DNA of 64,000 nt, taken from the NCBI GenBank assembly GCA_019671005.1, contig CM033717.1:74879850-74943849 (forward strand), written 5' to 3'. A program made the position numbers and the translations under genes. The stretch comes from Hibiscus mutabilis (lineage: Eukaryota > Streptophyta > Magnoliopsida > Malvales > Malvaceae). The notes beneath the pieces are model-generated. The model had not been told where the DNA came from. It searched no databases and was given only the letters and a program-made list of their open reading frames with translations. This document shows, piece after piece, positions 35,281 through 47,887 of the stretch. Every line of letters starts with the position of its first letter. Positions within the stretch are counted from its first letter, which is position 1.

Positions 35281-35930
35281 CTATTCTCCATATGCTCGAA
35301 TAGAGGAGCGACCTCTATTTTTCATACGTCTGAACGGATAAACAGCTTCCAATATCCTTACGCCTGAAAGGATAAGCAGGTTTTATTCTCCATATGCTCA
35401 AATAGATAAGCGACCTACATTCTTCATACGTCCAAACGGATAAACGACTTCTAATCTCCTTACGCCTGAAAGTATAGGCAGGTTCTATTCTCCATATGCT
35501 CGAATAGATAAGCGTCATCCATTCTTTATACGTCTGAACGAATAAACGGCTTTCAATTTCTTTACGCCTGAAAGGATAGTCAGGTTCTATTCTCTATATG
35601 CTCGAATAGATGAGCGACCTCTATTCTTCATACGTCTGAACGGATAAACGGCTTCTAATATCCTTACGCCTGAAAGGATAGACAGGTTCTATTCTCCATA
35701 TGCTTGAATAGATAAGCGACCTTCATTCTTCATACGTCTGAACGGATAAACGGCTTCCAATCTCCTTACGCCTGAAAAGATAGGCAGGTTCTATTCTCCA
35801 TATGCTCGAATAGATAAGCGACCTCCATTATTCATACGTCTGAACGGATAAACGGCTTACAATCTCCTTACGCCTAAAAGGATAACAAGTTCTATTCTCT
35901 ATATGCTCGAATAGATAAGCGGGTTCATTT
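35281..35930 (-). repeat. 102-bp tandem array in the left 3' UTR
   Basis: The phrase CTATTCTCCATATGCTCGAA recurs at 35281, 35383, 35485, 35587, 35689, 35791 and 35892, a period of 102 bp (once 101). Each unit also has CATACGTCTGAACGGATAAA and CTTACGCCTGAAAGGATA, so it is built of three related sub-blocks. Weaker copies extend to about 35170. Tandem arrays in this position are common in Tat elements. Confidence 0.9.
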
Positions 35931-36979
35931 GATGAAAAGTTTCTATATACCTGTAAAAACCTGATATATGATGCCATCATGACAGGCATGCCCCTAAGGA
36001 TGTCTAGAACATGAATGCATGTCAAGTTTTTTAAACTTGTTAAATTAGTGGCCATCTACACCGTCTCTATCTTTCTTTTTCATGGAACGGTCATCTTCTG
36101 CTTCATCATTCTCGTTTCTTATGCTTCATCGCTTCATGGAAAACATTTAATCATTGCATGTTTGATCCCTTATTTTCAAAAATTCAACTATCATTGTAGT
36201 TGATACATCAATAACGAGTGAAAGGCCTTTCAAGCAATTCTACATACAATTAAGCCTCATTATGAATCCATTAAAATCACCACTTTGAGTGATATCGAAT
36301 TTAAGTCTCCCTCCTTCTAATTTGGGTATCAAATGCCCCCATCCATAACAAATCGAATGCTCAAAACTAAGCAATGAACTATGTCATAGTCCCTATATTC
36401 TCAGACCATTGACAGGGTAATATGCGAAAATCTCTTGTTCATTTTAATAATGTTCAACCAAATGATTCTTATCCCAATAAAAGACATTTATAAAGGAAAA
36501 GAAGAAAATTGGAGAAAAATGTCAAAAAAAGAATTCTTATTAATGTTGTGGCAAACATGAAAGAAAGACACAAAGGAAAAGGTCAAAAGACAGGTATCCA
36601 GATATCAAATGCCCGAACCTCCTGCAGACGACCTCGAGTACTGCCCTTGTCAAGAAGATTTCGTCTACTGTAAGGACACATAAAGGTATGAAACTCTTTC
36701 TGAAATGCCGAGTCTATATGGGATTCTTTTATTGCCAACTTGACTGCAAAATTTTGAGCCGCCCTTTGCGGGTTTTCAACTTGAATCCTCTTTTGGTTTC
36801 AAGACGCCCTTTGCAGGTTTTCATCTTGAACCCTCATTTTTCTCTTTTTTTCTTTTTCTTTGACCTAAAGCGCCCTTTGTGGGTTTTCACTTTAAGTTAT
36901 TTTTTTTCTTTGCGGGTTTTCACTTTAAGTTCTTTTTTTTTCATGCATAGTACTTCTTAATTGAATCAGAGTTTACTGG

Positions 36980-38510
36980 ATTCTTGAGCTCATCTCCATC
37001 CATTTTAGCCAGAATCAATGCCTTCCGTCAAAGGCTTTTGACACAATATATGACCCTTCCCAGTTAGGTGCTCATTTTCCTCGAGAATCTTTTTGGATTG
37101 GTAATATCTTCTTTAATACCAAATCCCCTTCTCGAAACTTTTACGAGTGGACCTTCTTGTCATACGCTTGTATCATCATTTTCTGGTACATTTGACCATG
37201 ACATATTACTTTCAGTCTCTTTTTGTCGATGAGGTTTAACTGGTCGTATCTTACTTGGACCCATTCAGCCTCTTCTAACTCTACCTCTTTTAAGACACAT
37301 ATTGATGGTATTTCAACTTCAATTGGTAGCACAACCTCCATCCCATATACTAAAAAAATGGCGTTGCCCCAGTAGAGGTTCGTACAGCAATCCTATAGGC
37401 ATATAATGTGAAAGATAGCTTCTCATGCCAATCAGTGTAGGTGTCAGCCATTTTTGCCACTATCTTCTTGATATTCTTATTTGCAGCCTCTACAGCTCCA
37501 TTCATTTTCGGGCGATAGGTCATCGAATTGTGATGCTTGATTTGAAACTACTCACAAACCCCATCCATCATTTTGTTGTTTAAATTTGAGGCGTTGTCGG
37601 TGATGATCCTTTCAGGTAGGCCATAGCGACAAATAATTTCTTTTTTTAAGAATTTGCAGACTACAGGTCTTGTGACATTTGCATAAGATGCAGTTTCTAC
37701 CCATTTGGTGAAGTAGTCGATAGCCACTAAGATGAATCTATACTCGTTCGATGTCTTCGGGTAGATTTGCCCAATTACGTCTAATCCCCATATTGAAAAT
37801 GGCCATGGAGCCGTCATAACATGAAGTGGAAGATGTGGTGTATGAATTTTATCTGCATAGACTTGACACTTATGGAACTTGCGGGCATAATTGATGCAGT
37901 CTGTCTCCATAGTGGACCAATAATAACCAAAGCACATGATCCATCTAGCCATGGTGAAGCCGCTTGGATGAGTTCCACATACTCCTGCATGAACTTCCTC
38001 TAGTATTGTTTGAGCTTCTTTGGCATCCACACACCTTAACAGCACCTGACCTTGACTCTTTTTATATAGGATTTCACCATCGCGGACGTATCCTACATTA
38101 AACTTTCTGGTCGTCTTCTTGTCATTCTCAGCTGCCTGTGGGGGATATTTTTGGGTCTTGATAAACCGCAAGATGTCATGATACCATAGAAGGTCATCTG
38201 TTTCTTCCTCTAAGTTGCAACAATAGGCTGTGGAGTCAAAAAGTTGCATTTTAATTGGCATCATCTTCGTGCCTTCACTTGCTTTGAACATGACAGCTAG
38301 AGTAGCAAGGGCATCAGCCATTTGATTATCTTCTCTCGGGAGGTATTTGAAGGTAATCTTGTCAAATTCTTTAATTAGTTGAAGAATCAGTTTGTGGTAT
38401 TTTACCAATTTTGTGTCTTTTGTTTCCCACTCTCCTCGAATCTGATAGATGACTAGTGCTGAATCACCAAAGACTCTTAAGGTTTTAATTTTCTTTTCAA
38501 TGGCTGCTCA
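36980..38510 (-). pseudogene. Left pol remnant: RNase H-like end and integrase
   Basis: Minus-strand reading: end of the second RNase H-like domain (ITFKYLPREDNQMADALA, from about 38510), then an open frame 38408-37548 with the integrase zinc-binding His/Cys region and catalytic-core parts LDVIGQIYPKT (first Asp) and RIITDNASN (second Asp). The Glu region NGAVEAANKN follows near 37480 after a stop, then IEVEIPS and a C-terminal part to about 36980. Several stops and frame changes; not functional. Confidence 0.8.
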
Positions 38511-38530
38511 TAAATCGAGTATACAAGGGC

Positions 38531-41120
38531 AACTTATCTGAGAACCATGGTAACTCTTAAGGTTTTTGCTATAAGGTAATGCCCTTTGGTCTAAAGAATG
38601 TAAGGGAAACCTATCAGAGAACCATGGTAACTCTTTTTCATGATATGATGCACCGGGAAATAGAAGTGTATGTTGATGGTATGATTGCTAAATCCCGATA
38701 TGAAGATGAGCATCTGGTGAACTTAGAAAAACTTTTTCAAAGGTTGAAGAAATTCCAATTGAAACTTAACCCTAACAAGTGTACATTCAGGGTTACATTT
38801 GGAAAGTTGTTAGGCTTTGTAGTAAGCAAAAGAGGAATTGAGATCGATCCTGAAAAGATAAAGGCCATACAAGAGATTCTACCACATCGCACACAGAAAG
38901 AGGTTTGGAGTTTCCTAGGGAGGTTAAACTACATCGCCTATTTCATTCCCAGTTAACTGATAAATGCGATCCAATGTTCAGGATACTCAGGAAGAATAAC
39001 CCAGGCACATGGAATGAAGAATGTTAGGCATCCTTTGAAAAGATCAAATAGCAGTTAACTAATCTTCATGTGCTAGTACCGCCAGTTTCTAGGAAACCTT
39101 TGATTCTATACATAATGGTGTATGAAAACTCTATGGGTTGTGTGCTAGTGCAACATGATGAAATCGGAAAGAAAGAAAAGGCAATATATTACCTGAGCAA
39201 GAAGTTCACCTACTGTGAGACCAAATACTCCCCAATTGAAAAACTATGTTGTGCTTTAGTATGGGTAGCTAAAAGGCTTAGGCAATATATGCTGTACCAT
39301 ACTACATGGTTAATTTCAAAATTTGATATCCAATTGAAAAACTATGTTGTGCTTTAGTATGGGTAGCTTTAGTATGGAAGCTCCAGCCTTATCAGAAAGA
39401 TTAGCATGCTGTCAGATGCTACTATCAGAATTTGATATCCAATATGTAAGCCAAAAAATAGTAAATGAGAGTGTCATAGCTGACTTTTTGGCAAGTCGCG
39501 CTTGTAACGACTATGAGGCATTAAATTTTAATTTCCTTGACGAAGAGCTGATGTGTATTTCAGAAGATGTTGAGGCTCCAACAGAATCATGGGTCTTGAA
39601 CTTCGACGGTGCTGCAAATGCTTTAGGGCGTGGTATTGGGGCAGTTTTGGTTTCGTCATAAGAAGATTATTACCCCTTCACTAGCCGTTTGAAGTTCTTC
39701 TGCACCAATAATATGAGGTTTGCATATTGGGGCTAAGGGAGGCCATTGAAAGGAAAATACGTAACTTGAGGGTTTTTAGAGACTCTGTGTTGGTTATCTT
39801 CCAAATACGTTGTGAATGGGAAACGAAAGATGCAAAGTTGGTAGAATACCACAAGTTGGTTCTCGAATTAACTAAAGAATTTGATGAGATCACCTTTAAG
39901 TACCTCCCCAGAGAAAAAAATCAGATGGCAGATGCCTTGGCCACCTTAGCTGCTATGTTTAAGGCAAGTGAACGTTCAAAGATGATGCCCATCAAATTGC
40001 AAATGCTAGATTCCTCAGCTTACTGCTATGACGTGGAAGAGGAAGCAGACGACTTACCATGGTACCATGACATCCTGCAGTATGTAAAGTTTCAGCAATT
40101 CCTGCCATAAGCTACCGAGAACGAGAATAAAATGATTAGGAAATTAGAATCGGGGTATGTCCTCAAAGGAGAAATCCTATATAAAAGAAGTCAGGATCAA
40201 GTACTTTTGAGATGTGTGGATGCAAAAGAAGCTCAGTTGATTTTAGAAGAGATTCATGAAGGAGTTTGTGGAACTTACCCCAGCGGCTTCACCATGGCCA
40301 AAAGAATCATGTGCTTTGGATATTATTGGTCAACCATGGAAGGGGATTGCATTACTTACGCTCATAAATGCCACAAGTTCCAGATTTATGCTGATAAGGT
40401 TCATACACCTCCTCAGTCACTTCATGTCATGTCAGCTCCTTGGCCATTTTCCATGTAGGGCATAGATGTCATCGATCAGATTCATCCAAAGGCGTCAAAT
40501 GGACATCGATTTATTCTGGTAGCCATCGACTACTTCACAAAGTGGGTTGAAGCAGCCTCGTATGCTAACGTTACTAGATCTACGGTTTGTAAATTCTTGA
40601 AAAAGGAAATCATTTGTCGATATGGCTTGCTTGAAAGTATCATTACCGATAATGCCTCCAATATAAATAACAAGATGATAACATGAGTCTATGAGCATTT
40701 CAATGTCAAACATCATAATTCAATGATATACCGCCCGAAGATGAATGGGGCAGTGGAGGCTGCAAATAAGAATATTAAGAAAATAGTCGCAAAAATGGTT
40801 GATACATATAAGGACTGGCATGAGAAGTTATCGTTTACCTTGTATGCATACAGAACTGCAGTACGAACATCCACCTGGGCAACACTATTTTTGTTGGTGT
40901 ACGAAGTAGAAGCAGTATTGCCAATTGAGGTAGAGATACCATCGCTCTGAGTCTTAATGGAGGCAAAATTGGAGGAAGCAGAATGGGTCCAGACGAGATA
41001 TGACCAACTGAATCTAATTGATGAAAAAAGATTGAAGGTATTGTGTCATGGGCAGATGTACCAAAGAAGGATAATAAGGGCTCTTGAGAAGAAAGCTCGC
41101 CCGAGAGAATTCCAATAAGG
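38531..41120 (+). pseudogene. Right pol remnant: RT (3' half), RNase H, RNase H-like domain, integrase
   Basis: Plus-strand reading with many stops and frame changes. RT palm and thumb start near 38570 with CYKVMPFGLKN-like sequence in broken frame, TYQRTMVTLFHDMMH, EVYVDGMIAKS (the catalytic YVDD has become YVDG) and HRTQKEVWSFLGRLNYIA. RNase H follows (KAIYYLSKKFTYCETKYSPI), then ADFLASRA, the second RNase H-like domain (WVLNFDGAANALG; ITFKYLPREKNQMADALA), and integrase (SGFTMAKRIMCFGYYWST; NGAVEAANKNIKKI) to about 41120. A decayed Tat-type Gypsy polyprotein without its N-terminal half. Confidence 0.85.
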
Positions 41121-42589
41121 TGATTTGGTGTTAAAGAATAAATTACCAATCCAAAGTGATTCTCGAGGAAAATGGGCACCAAATTGGGAGAGACCTTATT
41201 GTAAAAAAGGTTTTCTCAAGTGGGACATTAATTTTGGCTGAAATAGATGGAGATGAACTTCAGAGCCCGATAAACTCGGATTCAGTCAAAAAGTATTATG
41301 TCTGAAAAAGAAGAAAAAGAAAAAGGAAAAAAATGAAAATATGAAAAAGAAAGGAAAAAAAGAAAAAAAAGAAAAAGAAGAAGAAAGAAAAATAGGGGTT
41401 CAAAATGAAAACCCGTAATTGGCGTTTTGAAACCAAAGGAGAACATGAGTTGAAAACCCACAAAGGGCGGCTCAGGTAGTTGATATGGCAGATAATTTTC
41501 TCAGGGACTTAACATGGATGAATTGCATGTCCTCTCGCATTGTCACCATTTTTGAAGTCTGCTCGGCATGGGTAGCCTTCAGGACACCTCAGGGCGTTCT
41601 GACAGGAGGGGTTTTGGTCATTGATATCTGAATATTTGTAGTTTCTTTTTCTGTTTGCCACAGTATTGATAAAAATTTTTTCTTAAGCTTTCCTTTCTTT
41701 GCTTAAACCTTTTTCTCTTTTCATATAAACATCTTGCATTGAAGTGAGAATTAAAAAGCTTGACAACATTTAAAACATGCAAAAGATTTTTTAGCATTAC
41801 CTTGAAAATGTTTAAGAGGGAACTGGAACTATGAAGCGTTCCGTAGTTAAGTTTTGAACTTGAGGAATGAAAAAAAACACAAAACACATGAAGACTTTCA
41901 AGAATGAGATAAGTTTTGCTGCAAAGATTCACATGCAAGCAATTCAAAGTACACTGCAAGGACGGGAATTTGAGAACTCTTAAGAAACTCTGAAGGTTTT
42001 TGATACTATTTTAAGGCAGTATGTTGCAAAATAGAGATGCCTACACAAGATAGTTTTCCGCAACAATGAGAACAATTTTACAGACATTGGAAGAGATAAC
42101 CAAAGATATAAGGGCTTTTATTTGAGTTTCAGGGCCATTCAAGAAGGTCTGTCACTGAATATTGACGATAGCATGATCATGTTTGATAGTCAAGTTAGTC
42201 TTTCTTCCACGACAATGAGAACAATTTTACAGACATCGAAAGAATAGCAGGATCTTCATTCAAGAAGGCTTATCATTGAATATTGATGTATCAACTACAA
42301 TGATAGTTTGACTTGGTTTGATAATCATAATGCTAGAGACTTTTATTTCCGTGGCTAGAAAAAGACTAAGAGAGTGTTGAAGAATATGAGGATAAAGTCA
42401 GTCCTTCCAACCAGGAGTACAAGATAACTGGATTGAGTGAACAAATATGTAAGGATCAAAAGAACTGGGAAGATACAGAAAAAACGACCATTCAAATGAA
42501 AAGAATTAAAGAAACATGCATACATTTAATAGGAATCCTTAGGGGCATGCATATTATAATTATAGCATCCATTCATTTTTGACAGGTTT

Positions 42590-42950
42590 GGAGCATTGCT
42601 TATCCATCCGAGCATAAGGAGAATAGAACCTTTTTTCAGAAGAGAATGAAACCTGCTTATCTATTTGAGCGTAAGGAGAATAAAACCCGCTCATCCTCCC
42701 GAGCATAAGGAGGATAGAACCTTTTTCAGAACCCGTCTATCTGTTCAGGCATCAGGAAAATAGAACCCGCTTATTTATTCGAGCGTAAGGAGAATAGAAC
42801 ATGCTTATCCATTCGAGCATGAGGAGGATAGAGCCTTTTTTAGTCTGCTTATCTATCCAAGCATGAGGAGGATAGAACCTGCTTATCCGTTCGAGCATAA
42901 AGAGAGCGAAACCCGCCAGTCTGTTTAGGCATCGAGTTTTGACAGGTTTG
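42590..42950 (+). repeat. Short tandem array in the right 3' UTR
   Basis: Repeated GAGCATAAGGAGAATAGAAC and ACCCGCTTATC-type phrases, the inverted counterpart of the 35281-35930 array but shorter and less regular. The stretch 41120-42590 before it is 3' UTR, with a purine-rich patch at 41305-41395 and no gene. Confidence 0.75.
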
Positions 42951-43024
42951 GTAATTGGTGAAAATCAGTGTCTTTTATTCTTTGCTCTATTCCTGTTTCA
43001 CCGGAATGACCAAAGAGGAGCAAC

Positions 43025-45267
43025 TATTGTCACTGAATTTTCACCTAAGCTTTTATACCTTTTTATTAATGTATTGTATTACCACTATTGTTATTATTAT
43101 GTACATTATTGTTAATATTAATATTGTTATAGCTAGTGTAATTATAAAACCCAAAAATATAAAAATAGTCCATTGTACTTAAAATAAATCCCATTACATT
43201 AGATCTATTTAGTTAAAATAAAATACATGTCCATTTACAACAGGGGCTTGTTCGTCCCAGTTTTAACCAAGCTAAACCCTAATGCCCATCTCTTTATTGT
43301 ATGAACAGCCAAAGGATGACCGTTAGATTGAAGGGCTGATCCAATGACACAGATCGCGCACCAGAAACCCTAGCTGAAGGAGGAAGCGCCGCACTCTCCC
43401 AGCTGTTAGATCAAAGAGTGATCTAACGGCCCAGATCGGTCAACAAGATGGCACTCGGATCGCCACTCACGTGTGGCAGCCACGCGCCCGTCGTTTGAGC
43501 TTTCAGCGGCCGTTTTATCTTCTCTGATAAAGCCCGTGTCGTCCTCTTTTGCTTCCACGCTCCTCGCCGACACCATTTGCAGTCACCAAAAATACAAAAA
43601 AGAAAACAAATGGGGTTAAATGCCTAAACAGAAGTAAAGTCAAAGAAGACTCAATCCTTAAATTAAAGCCATGGCTAAGATTAAGCAAGAACCAAATCAA
43701 GACAGAAACAAATTGAGGTGGAAATTAGGGATTCATGCTTGAAATTCAAGCATTCTTGTAACTATATAAACCACTATAATTCCATGTATGAGACACAATA
43801 GAAGCAATAGAACATGATACACACAATTACACCACAAGAGATACAATATACACAAAAGCATTCGGATTTCAGTGTAGCAAGCAAGGATTGTAAGCATTTT
43901 CTCAAGGAAATAAAGCAATCATTTTTTTTCTGGTAATTCTCTTCTTCGTTTCTTTCGTTTTTAAAGGAAAAATGATAGATTTTTCTTACCGTTTTGTAAG
44001 CGTCGCTGTGCATGTGTCTCGGTCGTGGCTCCGATGATGAATATATGATTAGGGACTCACCAGATTCTGGGAAATCGATTTAAAAGGGAAAGTGAATGAG
44101 GTTTTTGTTCTCGGATATCTTTTAAAGAAATTGAAGTTTGATAGCATTTTTGGATCGGAGTTTTAAAGAAAAAATCGAAAGCACATTATTATAAAAAAAT
44201 TTGTCGCCGGCAGCAGTGGCCGGCACTAGTGGAAGGTGGCCGACACGACGGATATACACTGTGTTCTTCAATCCATGAAGAACACGAGGAAAATATTTCA
44301 GAGAAAAAAAAAGAATGATTTTGATCCATTTTGAAAGAGGTTGAAAAATGAGTTTTGTTTCTTTTTCTTAGCTTATATACCAACCCGGAAGCCCGACCCG
44401 TATCCGCATTTTGACCCGCGCCGCAAGCCTCTTAGTTTTCAAATTGTGCAATTTTGTCCATTTAGTTTTAATTTGGCTTCCAGATTTCATTTTCCTTTCA
44501 AATTGGTACTTATTTTAAAAAATCATTTTTATATTTTAAATAAGGTTTATTTCATCCCTTTTTCTTATTAATTGTAACTTTAGCAACTTAATTGTTTCTT
44601 ATTTATATGTGTTTTGTTGTTTAATTTGTTTGTTTGAAAACCTTAGGGGTAGGTTCTCAAAAAGCTTAAATTAGAGACCATGTGTGTAGTAAAAATTTCT
44701 TCATATTAAAATAAAATACACTTAATTATAACAAAATCTTAATAGGTAAAATTAATGTAGACATTTTAGGGTAAATAAATCACTAATTAGATTTAATTAA
44801 AAAAACTTTAACTCATTTAATTGTCTTTGTTGGTTTGTTTAAAAAGTGAAAATTAATTAATGCGGTGTCTTACCAAACGGAAATGACGAGTTAGCTCCAG
44901 AAGTGTTGGCCGTGATTGGAGTTCATTTTCCAGGCAAGAAGGTCGTTAAAATAGATTTGTATTCATAAAATGGACGAATAAATCGAGTTTTCTGTGAACT
45001 TGTAAATTCTAATTTTGGAAACACGTTTTGAAGTCAATTAGGTACCAATTTTTGGGCGTTGTAGGGTGTTAATCCTTCCCCACACGTAACCGACCCTCAG
45101 GCCTATTTTCTTGTTTTCGCAGACCAAAAATATTATTTTAATAAATAAAACATTTTATTAAAATAACCTTATTTTAAAAGTGATTCAATTACATTTTAAA
45201 AAAAATTAGTAACGACTCCGTGTTTTTAGGTTTCAAAATATCGGGCCTCCTAAAAGGGGCTGCGACA
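43025..45267 (+). repeat. Right LTR (plus orientation) of the Gypsy pair
   Basis: Starts TATTGTCACTGAATTTTCAC after the purine-rich AAAGAGGAGCAAC and ends GGGGCTGCGACA. About 2243 bp. Similar by eye to the inverted left LTR (for example ACCAATTTTTGGGCGTTGTA near 45046 against the left copy near 33720), but some 650 bp longer and visibly diverged, which suggests different ages or internal indels. Small ORFs inside have no coding character. Confidence 0.75.
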
Positions 45268-46738
45268 ACCGTATAACAGAAAATAGTTCCGGACAAAATG
45301 ATATATTACATTCTTATTAGTGAAATAAATTAGATATGGGTACGTACTACAAATTATGAGGTGTCAAATTGGCGGTGCATGTTAGATATCGACCGTTAGC
45401 TGAATTCACACGAGCCGGAGTGGTTAAGGTAGTCGTGATATGTTGGTAAGGTAAAAGTAGGGTGAAATTATGCTATTAGTCCCTGTTTTAAGTGTAAATT
45501 TTATATTTACTCTTTATATTTTAAATAGATGTGTCTTTCTATTTCACTCGAGACTTGACAACACACTGTCTTGTTTATTCTATTGCTTTTTATATTTAAT
45601 ACATTGACGGTACAAGCACCTTAATTTTTAGATTTAAGAATTTATTTTAGCCCCAAATATTTTTTTAATAACAAGTTGGCTAAATTTATTAGAAAATAAA
45701 ATAGAGAAATATTCTAAACAAAATAAAAATGTAGTAGAAAATAACAAAACAAAGGAAAACTAAAAAAATAGAAAACAAGACATCATACCAACAAAATACG
45801 TCCTGTTTTTTTAAATCTTATTGTCTCTATCCACGTACACCCTTAAGGATCGAAGTAGAAGTGATGAGTGAAATCAACAATCTTGCAGGTTGTTTTGCAA
45901 ATCAAATCTGATTGCATCGACAAACAAACCATAAAAGTAAATCAAACTATTGAAAAATCACCAATAACCATAAATCAGAGTCCAGCGTCGTGAGAAAACC
46001 ATCCATGATTTCTTGAATCAGATGAGGAAAACAATGGTCCATAAAGTCTTCTGCTCATCCATGATTGAAGGCTTTGTTAACAGATTTTAAAGTATTCCAA
46101 GATTCCTTTTCCGGCCAACCACCTGCCCAATTTTTTCAAAAGTTTCAGAAACCTTTTTGAAAATCTCCACACTTTGCTCAGAAATACATGCAAACGATTC
46201 CTTCATGTGCAAGAAGAAGATTAAACCATTATCGAAGGTTCTCTCCAATATAATTTGATTATTTTCAATCCTTATATTTTTCGAAATACATGTTTTCGAT
46301 GTCTTGTGTGTTTATAGAACATTAACAGATGTTTTAAAAAAAAAATAAAGGATCATGAAAGGTAAAGAGACTAGAAACGATCAAATCAGAGTAAGAGAGT
46401 AAATTTTGCCGAAAAGTCATAGTACAGGGACCATCTTGCAATTTAACCAAAGAAAACAATATATAACAAAGGTGGTCCATGCTTTAAAGATCGTTGGCTA
46501 AGGCTTATTGAGTGGCTTATACGTTGCCTATACGTATTTTACATATTCTACGAATGACAATAGTCAAACAACTTTGCCTAATCTTTCAACCTACAAGCAA
46601 CAAAAAAAAAACACCCAAACCCTTTATTCTTCTTCTAATTACTCCAACATTAATCTATCTATATATATAAGTATAGGTTGTTTCGTAGTCTTGACAAACA
46701 TCAGCTTAGAACTCTTTTTGAGAGATTGAAAGATATCC
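45268..46738 (+). promoter_or_regulatory. Intergenic region and promoter of the LURP-one-related gene
   Basis: Most of it is A+T-rich with no gene. A clear TATA box (TATATATATAA, about 46660-46670) lies some 70 bases before the ATG at 46739. Confidence 0.5.
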
Positions 46739-47887
46739 ATGGCGACAAAAGCTGATACAATGTCGGTTATAAGTAAGTTGTACTGCTCTTCTTCTCAGGT
46801 GGTACTCGTGGTTCGGATGAGGCCACATGTGGTGAACGGAGGCGGTTTCGTGGTGACGAATTGTAGCCAGATGGTTGTTTTACGGGTCGACGGTTGTGGT
46901 GTTCTCGTAACTAAAGGGGAGCTGGTCTTAAGAGATGGAAATGGTGATGCTTTGCTTCTCATACGTCGAAAGGTAGTGTATTTTTGTTTTTCAACTGTAT
47001 ACCATTAAGCACCAAACATGTATTACGTATATAGTGTATGAATGCATATGAATCAATCAATTTCAATGAATTATAAGCTTGAACTTCCTGGATTGTTTTG
47101 CACTTACATGTAAGATGGAAAGGTAAAAAAGAATATGATAACATAGTGATCATCATGAGGACAACTGTTTCTTAAATTAGTCTGCAATTTGTTCAAGTAG
47201 CTTTGTACTATAAACAAGTGTCACATCTAAGAGAAGTGGGGACATTAATCCACATTTTATGTGGTATAAAAGCGGTGACGTTGTATATCTTATCAGACAT
47301 TTTGTGCATGGTGTTTTAAAATAATCGAGTAGGGATGGCATATGTATAGGTGCAGGCATAAGCATCATTTCTATAGGTAGAGGCTAAGTTAAAGCCTAAT
47401 GGCTGTTGATTCTTATATTCCAGGGAGGCATAGTTGAGGCACTAAGCATACATAAAAAATGGAAAGGTTACACTTCCGATTACGAAGGATCGAAGAAGTT
47501 GGTTTTCACCTTAAAGGAGCCTCGTTCATGTCTAGCGAAGAACAATGCCATCAGGATCTGCACTGAACCGAAAAGAAGCAGCGGCAAGGAGTGGGACTAT
47601 GAAATAAAAGGCTATTTCCCCGAACGAGATTGCAGCATCGTTGATTCCGTTGGCAACTTTGTCGCTCAGGTAGTTCATATATCTCAATGCTATAACATCA
47701 TATCGAGTGTCACGTTTTAAATCGTAATTCGTGGGAATGGTAGATTGGAGTCAAGAAGGAAGTGGAGGAGTTGATGGAAAGTAAAGATCTTTATCATGTT
47801 GTGGTGAAACCCGGAATTGACCAAGCTTTTGTTTTCGGTGTCATTGCTGTTCTTGATTACATTCATGGTGGATCTACCAGGTGCTGA
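46739..47887 (+). CDS. LURP-one-related (LOR) protein
   Basis: LOR proteins share a tubby-like beta-barrel fold; the founder LURP1 is induced in defence against oomycetes, but most members have no known function. Three exons, 46739-46972, 47424-47669 and 47744-47887, give 624 nt (207 residues), the usual family length. Visible features: VLVVRMRPHVVNGGGFVVTN, LVLRDGNGDALLLIRRK at the end of exon 1, HKKWKGYTSDYEGSKKLVFT, WDYEIKGYFPERDCSIVDS and the conserved C-terminal part DLYHVVVKPGIDQAFVFG then VLDYIHGGSTRC. The acceptor of exon 3 (GGTAG|ATT) is the only one that keeps frame. No lesion. The exact LOR number is not assigned. Confidence 0.9.

Larger units (their letters stand above)
33497..45267. 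mobile_element. Two Tat-type Gypsy retrotransposon copies joined head to head
   Basis: The left half (33497-about 38510) runs on the minus strand and the right half (about 38531-45267) on the plus strand. Each ends outward in an LTR and each carries pol parts, a 3' UTR with tandem repeats and a polypurine-like tract. Neither has gag, protease, the N-terminal half of RT or a 5' LTR. The two pol segments read the same protein in opposite directions (for example IEVEIPS near 37310 on - and near 40935 on +). A second RNase H-like segment between RT-RNase H and integrase marks the Tat lineage. Outer flanks (CATTG left, ACCGT right) do not match, so this is not one simple insertion. Confidence 0.85.

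Noticed and set aside
35170..35930. Possible satellite gene or CRISPR-like array
   Set aside because: It is a 102-bp tandem repeat in a retrotransposon 3' UTR.
33497..45267. One complete LTR retrotransposon between two LTRs
   Set aside because: The LTRs are in opposite orientation, the pol halves run in opposite directions, gag and 5' parts are missing and flanks do not match.
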